A stretch of DNA of 48,083 nucleotides from Bacillota bacterium (GTDB lineage: Bacteria; Bacillota_I; Bacilli_A; Acholeplasmatales; Acholeplasmataceae): NCBI GenBank assembly GCA_018817915.1, contig JAHISX010000047.1, positions 1 through 48,083 on the forward strand. Direction: 5' to 3'. A program made the translations under genes and the position numbers. Positions 43,896-48,083 of the stretch are shown in pieces. The notes under the pieces are model-generated. The model did not search any database. It worked only from the letters and a program-made list of their open reading frames with translations, and was not told where the DNA came from. Position 1 is the stretch's first letter; every line of letters starts with the position of its first letter.

Positions 43896-45566
43896 CTAGA
43901 TTTTTATGAACTCGAAACCAAATGCCTTTATCTTTATCTCTTCTCTAGGTTTTATGACGGTCATTGTATCACCAGAGAATCTTCCAAACCCTTGAATTTC
44001 TAGTTTATTATTATCTAACTCCTTAAGATTAAACATATAGTGCTGTCCAAACGACTGCATTTTCAATTTCAATTGTCCGTCTTGCTCCGAGATTGAAACA
44101 CTGTTTATGACAATGAAATCTAGAATGTCTTTACCCACAAGCTTATAATTACCATATAAATATTTATATTTTTCAGTATCCATGGCACTTATTTCCATAG
44201 CGATTTTAGTTGAATTGAAGACTATGCCACGATAAGCTTTACCAAAGAGTATGTTTTTACCGTTTAATTTCTTTATATGCAGAAGCAGATCATCAAACAT
44301 ACCGGCAAACTGTGGTGATGCTGCTATACCTGTAGGCATGGGTTTGTAAAAATGATCTTCTCTTAACTCTAATTTTATTTCTAGACCTTGTATATTAGCA
44401 TATAAACCATCAATTTCTTTATGAATGATAAACCTATTGATTTGGCCTTCATAAATTCCTTCAACATCTTCAGTACTTCGCTCAATAATTTTGGAGTCTT
44501 CAATTGATAAAGGCACAATCTCAATATTTTTCAGCTTAAAATACTCTTCCATCATCTTTAAGGCGATATTCATTGAAACATCTAAACCATTTTCTGTATT
44601 GGTCATAACTACAAAACCAACATTTAACTTTGGAACAAAAGCAAATCTTGAATGATGATAGATCGTATCACCTCCATGTGAAATTATATCTCCAATTTTA
44701 GGATTATTGAAGTTATACATTTGATAAACTAAGCCTAGACCATGAACCATCTCTCCATCAATGGTATCATCAAAGATTGGTTTATGAAGCATCATAGAAA
44801 TGGTTTCTTTTTTCAGCAGATTTTGTTGATCCGGTTCAATAAATACCTTTAATAGAGCCATTAAATCTCTAAGTGTACAGTAAGTGCTTGTTCCAGCAGA
44901 TATAATTGCACTTAATGGATCTTCTACAATTTCAAAGTTATTGTTAAATGATTGGGAAATGCTTAAATCATCTTCAATTTTTTGTGAATTATTAGGGATA
45001 AAGTCAAAATGTATTTTGAGTGGGTCTAGGATACGCTCTTTTACATAAGATGTATAGGATACTTTGCTCATTCTTTGAATGATAACACCGAGTAATCCAA
45101 ATCCAATATTCGAATATACATATTTTGTAAAAGGCTCATAAGACAGTGGAGTTTGATTTACGATTTTTACTATCTCTTCGAGATCAGTAGATTTTGAAGT
45201 TATGAAATTAAGATCATCTGATGCAAGACCACTTCGATGCATCAATATATTTCTAATTGTGATATCTTTTTTTGAAAATCGAGATTTGATCTTTAATTCT
45301 ATAATATACTCTGAAATATCAATATCTAAATCAACAATTCCTTTTTCATAAAGTTGAAGTATAGCAATAGCAGTAACGACTTTAGTATTTGAACCAATCA
45401 TCATTTTTGTTGTTGATGAGTTAGAAGTTCTATTCTTGTCAATAAAACCGAAGTATTCTTCGTACATCGTTTTGTTATTTTCAACGATAGCTGCAGAAAT
45501 ACCCGCCGTTTGCTTAGTAAATTTTCCAATGTATTGATCAAGATTTTCTTTTATTCGCTCATTCAC
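43896..45566 (-). CDS. Serine hydrolase, beta-lactamase/class C PBP fold
   Basis: The product is about 556 aa. The active-site SxxK is S-N-T-K (about 59-62 from the chosen start), the second motif YSN is about 151-153, and HGG about 297-299, the usual order in class C beta-lactamase, AmpH and esterase relatives. A C-terminal region of about 190 residues is beta-rich. There is no signal peptide, so it is probably a cytoplasmic esterase or peptidase rather than a secreted beta-lactamase. The GTG at 45566 suits the AAGGGTGAG site better than the GTG at 45575, which lies in it. It follows the TetR gene at once. Confidence 0.85.
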   Translation of the reverse strand: MNERIKENLDQYIGKFTKQTAGISAAIVENNKTMYEEYFGFIDKNRTSNSSTTKMMIGSNTKVVTAIAILQLYEKGIVDLDIDISEYIIELKIKSRFSKKDITIRNILMHRSGLASDDLNFITSKSTDLEEIVKIVNQTPLSYEPFTKYVYSNIGFGLLGVIIQRMSKVSYTSYVKERILDPLKIHFDFIPNNSQKIEDDLSISQSFNNNFEIVEDPLSAIISAGTSTYCTLRDLMALLKVFIEPDQQNLLKKETISMMLHKPIFDDTIDGEMVHGLGLVYQMYNFNNPKIGDIISHGGDTIYHHSRFAFVPKLNVGFVVMTNTENGLDVSMNIALKMMEEYFKLKNIEIVPLSIEDSKIIERSTEDVEGIYEGQINRFIIHKEIDGLYANIQGLEIKLELREDHFYKPMPTGIAASPQFAGMFDDLLLHIKKLNGKNILFGKAYRGIVFNSTKIAMEISAMDTEKYKYLYGNYKLVGKDILDFIVINSVSISEQDGQLKLKMQSFGQHYMFNLKELDNNKLEIQGFGRFSGDTMTVIKPREEIKIKAFGFEFIKI

Positions 45567-45567
45567 T

Positions 45568-46176
45568 TTACTCACCCTTTTTAATCATTAGATTTTTGAT
45601 TACATCTCCATATAGACCAGAACTCAATATATGATAACCTATCATACTATTTCCAGCTTTTTCTAGTTTTTCCAGGTAATAATTGAGGTCATCACTTGGA
45701 CCTAGATTTGAACAAATCATTGTTGCTAGTCCATAAGTATATATGATCATATCATTATAAATTTGATTCAAGGAATCATTGGATAGAAGATTTAAAAGTG
45801 GATCTTTTCTCATTTCTTGAATGTAAAAATCAACATCGCTAGAAAATATAGAAGAAGGTCCTTTAATTGATAGGTAGAAATCCGTGAATATTCGTTTATT
45901 TTCCATAACGAAAGTAATGAATCCTATTCCTATGTTTAAAAATCCACTCTGAGTTGAAGATACCATAGTGTATTTAAGTATTACACCATTAATATGGGTT
46001 TTTAAATCAGCAAGAATTGAATCCATACTATCGTATTGAGAATAGATAGGTGCAGTGGACTTACCTAGTCGATTACCGATTTCTCTGATCGTTATTGCGC
46101 TGATACCTTTATCACGAGCAATGTCATAGGCACATTGCACAATTTGATTCTTTGTTAAAACAGTTGTTCTAGCCAT
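45568..46176 (-). CDS. TetR-family transcriptional regulator
   Basis: The 202-aa protein has an N-terminal HTH: LTKNQIVQCAYDIARDKGISAITIREIGNRLGKSTAPIYSQY (about 7-48), the typical TetR pattern with Tyr near the end of the recognition helix. The C-terminal ligand domain is divergent. The ATG at 46176 is chosen for the GGAGGTG site (46183-46189); a longer frame adds five codons. It is co-transcribed with the serine hydrolase gene, which it probably controls along with itself. Confidence 0.88.
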   Translation of the reverse strand: MARTTVLTKNQIVQCAYDIARDKGISAITIREIGNRLGKSTAPIYSQYDSMDSILADLKTHINGVILKYTMVSSTQSGFLNIGIGFITFVMENKRIFTDFYLSIKGPSSIFSSDVDFYIQEMRKDPLLNLLSNDSLNQIYNDMIIYTYGLATMICSNLGPSDDLNYYLEKLEKAGNSMIGYHILSSGLYGDVIKNLMIKKGE

Positions 46177-46202
46177 GTGAAACACCTCCAATTAGATAAA
46201 AT

Positions 46203-46309
46203 AAAAAAACAAGTGTTATTATATATTTAGATTATAGCAATTATCTATGGTTAAATCAAGGGAAATTTATGATTTTATCTTATGAAAGGCATATAAAAAA
46301 AACAAGTGT
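46203..46309 (-). promoter_or_regulatory. Promoter of the TetR-hydrolase operon with two AAAAAAACAAGTGT boxes
   Basis: On the minus strand TTGATT (46259-46254), a 17-bp spacer and TATAAT (46236-46231) form a good promoter. The 14-bp box AAAAAAACAAGTGT occurs at 46203-46216, near the expected start, and again at 46296-46309, upstream of the -35. Both in one orientation, they may be binding sites. Confidence 0.45.
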
Positions 46310-46480
46310 AATAATAAAAGATGATGAGTTAGATTTTTTTGAACATAAGAGACATTAATAAAAGACTCATACACACATATAAATCTATGGATTAGTTAAA
46401 TACAAAAATGATATAATTATAGAGGCGGTCTAATTATTTTTAACTATATAAAAACATCATATTTTATAGAGGTGAGAGAA

Positions 46481-47458
46481 GTGAATGAACTGATTGTTAC
46501 ATCATTTGAAATTTCACACATCAAAGATGCTCTTGATTTATTAAGCGAATATTATCAAAATGAGAAAGAAAAGGTCTCTATACTTCCTGTTTTTTCAGAT
46601 TATGAGAAATTAATTACTACGGGATTAACCGCTTTAGCTTTTAATGGCCTAGGCATTGCTATTCATGAGAGTGGAAGCCTTCAAGGATTTATGGCTGGGT
46701 ATTTAGTTGAAGAATTATTTGGCAAAGAAAAAGGTGTATTTGTACCCGCATTTGGTCATGCTGCTTCATATTCTAAACGAAGTGAGATTGAACAAATGCT
46801 TTATACAGAAGCTGCAAAAAGATGGGTATCAAAAGAAATATTTACGCATTCTATTGCCATATTTGCACACGATGAAAATCTTCAGAACACACTTTTTCAT
46901 CTAGGATTTGGAAATCGATGTGTTGATGCAATCCGTCAAATTCAGCCTCAAACATTAGACGCTTCATCTGTAACATTTGAAGAAATCACTGCTGATAATG
47001 CTTCAATCGTTGTATCTCTTCATGAACAACATCATCAGCATTATCGTAATTCTCCAATCTTCATGCCAAACCAAGATGAGGATGCTTTGACAGATTTACT
47101 GGATTGGATAAGTATTGATGAAAATCGAATGTTTTGTGTTAAATACAATGAAGTTGTTGCTGGTTATATTCGCTATCAACGCGTTGGAGAATCACTTTTT
47201 TCAATTCACTCAAAGATGAGAAATATCACCGGTCTATATGTTAAGCCAGAATTCAGGCATCTAAAATTGGGTCAAAAATTATTACAATATATAGAATCAC
47301 TATTAGAAAAAGATCAATTTAAATGGATTGGTGTTGACTATGAATCCATCAACCTCAATGCATATTATTTTTGGACAAAATATTTTACACCCTACACATA
47401 TAGTTTAGTGCGTCGTATTGATGAGCGAATTGCCAAGATTAATTTGAAATTAGATTAA
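46481..47458 (+). CDS. GNAT-family acetyltransferase with two GNAT domains
   Basis: The product is 325 aa. The second domain (about 170-325) carries the acetyl-CoA motif ITGLYVKPEFRHLKLGQKLLQY near 245-266. The first (about 1-150) has the same fold pattern (GFMAGYLVEELFG ... IAIFAHDENLQNTLFHLGFG) with a weaker acetyl-CoA loop, so probably only one site is active. The GTG at 46481 fits the AGAGGTGAG ribosome site (46468-46476); the GTG at 46472 lies inside it. The substrate is unknown. The YCII-like gene follows 36 bp later. Confidence 0.82.
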   Translation: MNELIVTSFEISHIKDALDLLSEYYQNEKEKVSILPVFSDYEKLITTGLTALAFNGLGIAIHESGSLQGFMAGYLVEELFGKEKGVFVPAFGHAASYSKRSEIEQMLYTEAAKRWVSKEIFTHSIAIFAHDENLQNTLFHLGFGNRCVDAIRQIQPQTLDASSVTFEEITADNASIVVSLHEQHHQHYRNSPIFMPNQDEDALTDLLDWISIDENRMFCVKYNEVVAGYIRYQRVGESLFSIHSKMRNITGLYVKPEFRHLKLGQKLLQYIESLLEKDQFKWIGVDYESINLNAYYFWTKYFTPYTYSLVRRIDERIAKINLKLD

Positions 47459-47494
47459 AAAAAGCATATTAGAGGCTATTCAAGGAGAAATTTT

Positions 47495-47845
47495 ATGTTA
47501 TTTATGATGATTGTGAAAGCTTCAAAGAATTCTGAAGGAACTAATCTTCCCAATTTAGCACTTAGACAAGCCATGGATGAATATAACGATGCATTAATTG
47601 AAGGTGGCGTTAGAGTTATGGCAAAAGGATTGCATCCAAGCTCAAATGGTATGCGTATGTCATTTGTTAAACCAGGTGAGAAACCAGTGGTTACAGCAGG
47701 ACCATTTCCAAATACGAATGAACTAATTGCCGGTTTCTTTTTGATTGAAGTTAAAACAAAAGAAGAAGCGATTTATTGGGCTATGAAAGCACCTGATCCT
47801 CAAGGAGATGGTGAAGGACAAATTGAATTGCGTCAAGTATTTTAG
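47495..47845 (+). CDS. YCII/DGPF-domain protein
   Basis: The 116-aa protein of the YCII-related (DGPF) superfamily has MLFMMIVKASKNSEG at the start, VVTAGPFPNTNELIAGFFLIEVKTKEEAIYWA in the middle (DGPF position reads AGPF) and IELRQVF at the end. These small alpha/beta proteins are possible enzymes or sigma-factor-associated proteins of unknown reaction. AAGGAG lies 8 bp upstream of the ATG. Probably co-transcribed with the GNAT gene upstream. Confidence 0.88.
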   Translation: MLFMMIVKASKNSEGTNLPNLALRQAMDEYNDALIEGGVRVMAKGLHPSSNGMRMSFVKPGEKPVVTAGPFPNTNELIAGFFLIEVKTKEEAIYWAMKAPDPQGDGEGQIELRQVF

Positions 47846-47927
47846 TATGGACTATAATCAAAGATGATTTGATTGGTTCAATTTCAAAAGAATGTTTTGA
47901 CTATGCTTAATGGATCAGGAGAAATGT

Positions 47928-48083
47928 ATGAGAGTGATTGATAACTTCGATTTAAATAATTATGAAGATTGCAAAAGCGTATTTCATCGAATTGCAGTGC
48001 GAGCAATCATCATCAAAAATAATCAAATTGCACTTATCCGAAGTGTGAAATTCAAGGAATATAAATTTCCTGGTGGTGGACAA
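47928..48083 (+). CDS. NUDIX hydrolase, N-terminal part (cut by window end)
   Basis: The 52 codons visible start MRVIDNFDLNNYEDCK and reach AIIIKNNQIALIRSVKFKEYKFPGGG, which is the conserved lead into a NUDIX box (FPGGGxxxGE). The box itself lies beyond the window. AGGAG precedes the ATG. Substrate unknown; such enzymes hydrolyse nucleoside diphosphates linked to another moiety. Confidence 0.8.
   Translation, partial: MRVIDNFDLNNYEDCKSVFHRIAVRAIIIKNNQIALIRSVKFKEYKFPGGGQ

Noticed and set aside
43896-45566. Beta-lactamase regulated by the nearby BlaI-family protein
   Set aside because: The hydrolase is on the opposite strand behind its own TetR gene and promoter, has no TACA-NN-TGTA site, and lacks a signal peptide, so it is not a conventional BlaI target.
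157-48083. Reassigned genetic code (UGA = Trp) as in Mycoplasma
   Set aside because: TGA ends genes whose family length is complete at that point (the GH36 and GH2 genes), and Trp is encoded by TGG in all enzymes read here.

Overview
The window looks like chromosomal DNA of a low-GC, wall-less or wall-poor Firmicute relative, most likely an Acholeplasma-type Mollicute (Acholeplasmatales or the nearby Izemoplasmatales/Haloplasma group). This is an inference from strong A+T bias, GGAGG-type ribosome sites, many lipoproteins and the gene set. TGA is used as a stop (for example at 21256-21258 and 23615-23617), so the code is the standard bacterial one, not the UGA=Trp code of Mycoplasma. No 16S gene or other decisive taxonomic marker is present.

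Region by region: (1) 1-10923 is a surface/envelope block. It holds a fused ABC ATPase-FtsX permease, two lipoproteins (one of about 1255 aa built of 80-aa and ~240-aa repeats) and a separate LolD/LolE-like ATPase-permease pair. (2) 11009-16545 is a minus-strand housekeeping run tilS-hpt-ftsH-rqcP-lysS with overlapping genes, divergent from maf (16652-17200). (3) 17322-27415 is a tightly coupled catabolic operon: GH13, GH36, GH2 and GH3 glycosidases plus a GPH-family sugar:cation symporter. None of the enzymes has a signal peptide, so oligosaccharides are probably imported intact and split in the cytoplasm. (4) 27446-32538 holds an EAL phosphodiesterase, hslO, a broken ferric-reductase-like/FMN-binding gene, a dus gene and tRNA-Ser(CGA).

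(5) 32549-39794 is an accessory region beginning at the 3' end of the tRNA. It has an AAA/DUF4143 ATPase with a 23-bp iterated promoter box, an AbiE-type toxin-antitoxin locus whose toxin is split by an in-frame TAA, a TIR-like gene cut off after about 40 codons, a lipoprotein, and a coupled HTH + GNAT pair. Three copies of a dispersed repeat with a 32-bp internal period lie here, at the 3' ends of genes. (6) 39844-42988 is a self-contained candidate regulatory system. A strong promoter is followed by a perfect TACA-NN-TGTA palindrome of BlaI/MecI type, two paralogous PD40-type beta-propeller lipoproteins, and a BlaI-family regulator fused to a ~230-aa domain resembling a gluzincin peptidase whose HExxH has become QLMLH. 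(7) 43072-48083 has a SagB-type nitroreductase, a TetR regulator with a serine hydrolase, a double GNAT protein, a YCII/DGPF protein and the start of a NUDIX hydrolase cut by the window end.

The most novel points are the BlaI-pseudopeptidase fusion with its operator, the repeat/tRNA-associated island with decaying defence genes, and two separate genes interrupted by in-frame TAA codons. All family assignments come from reading motifs by eye; no database search was run.
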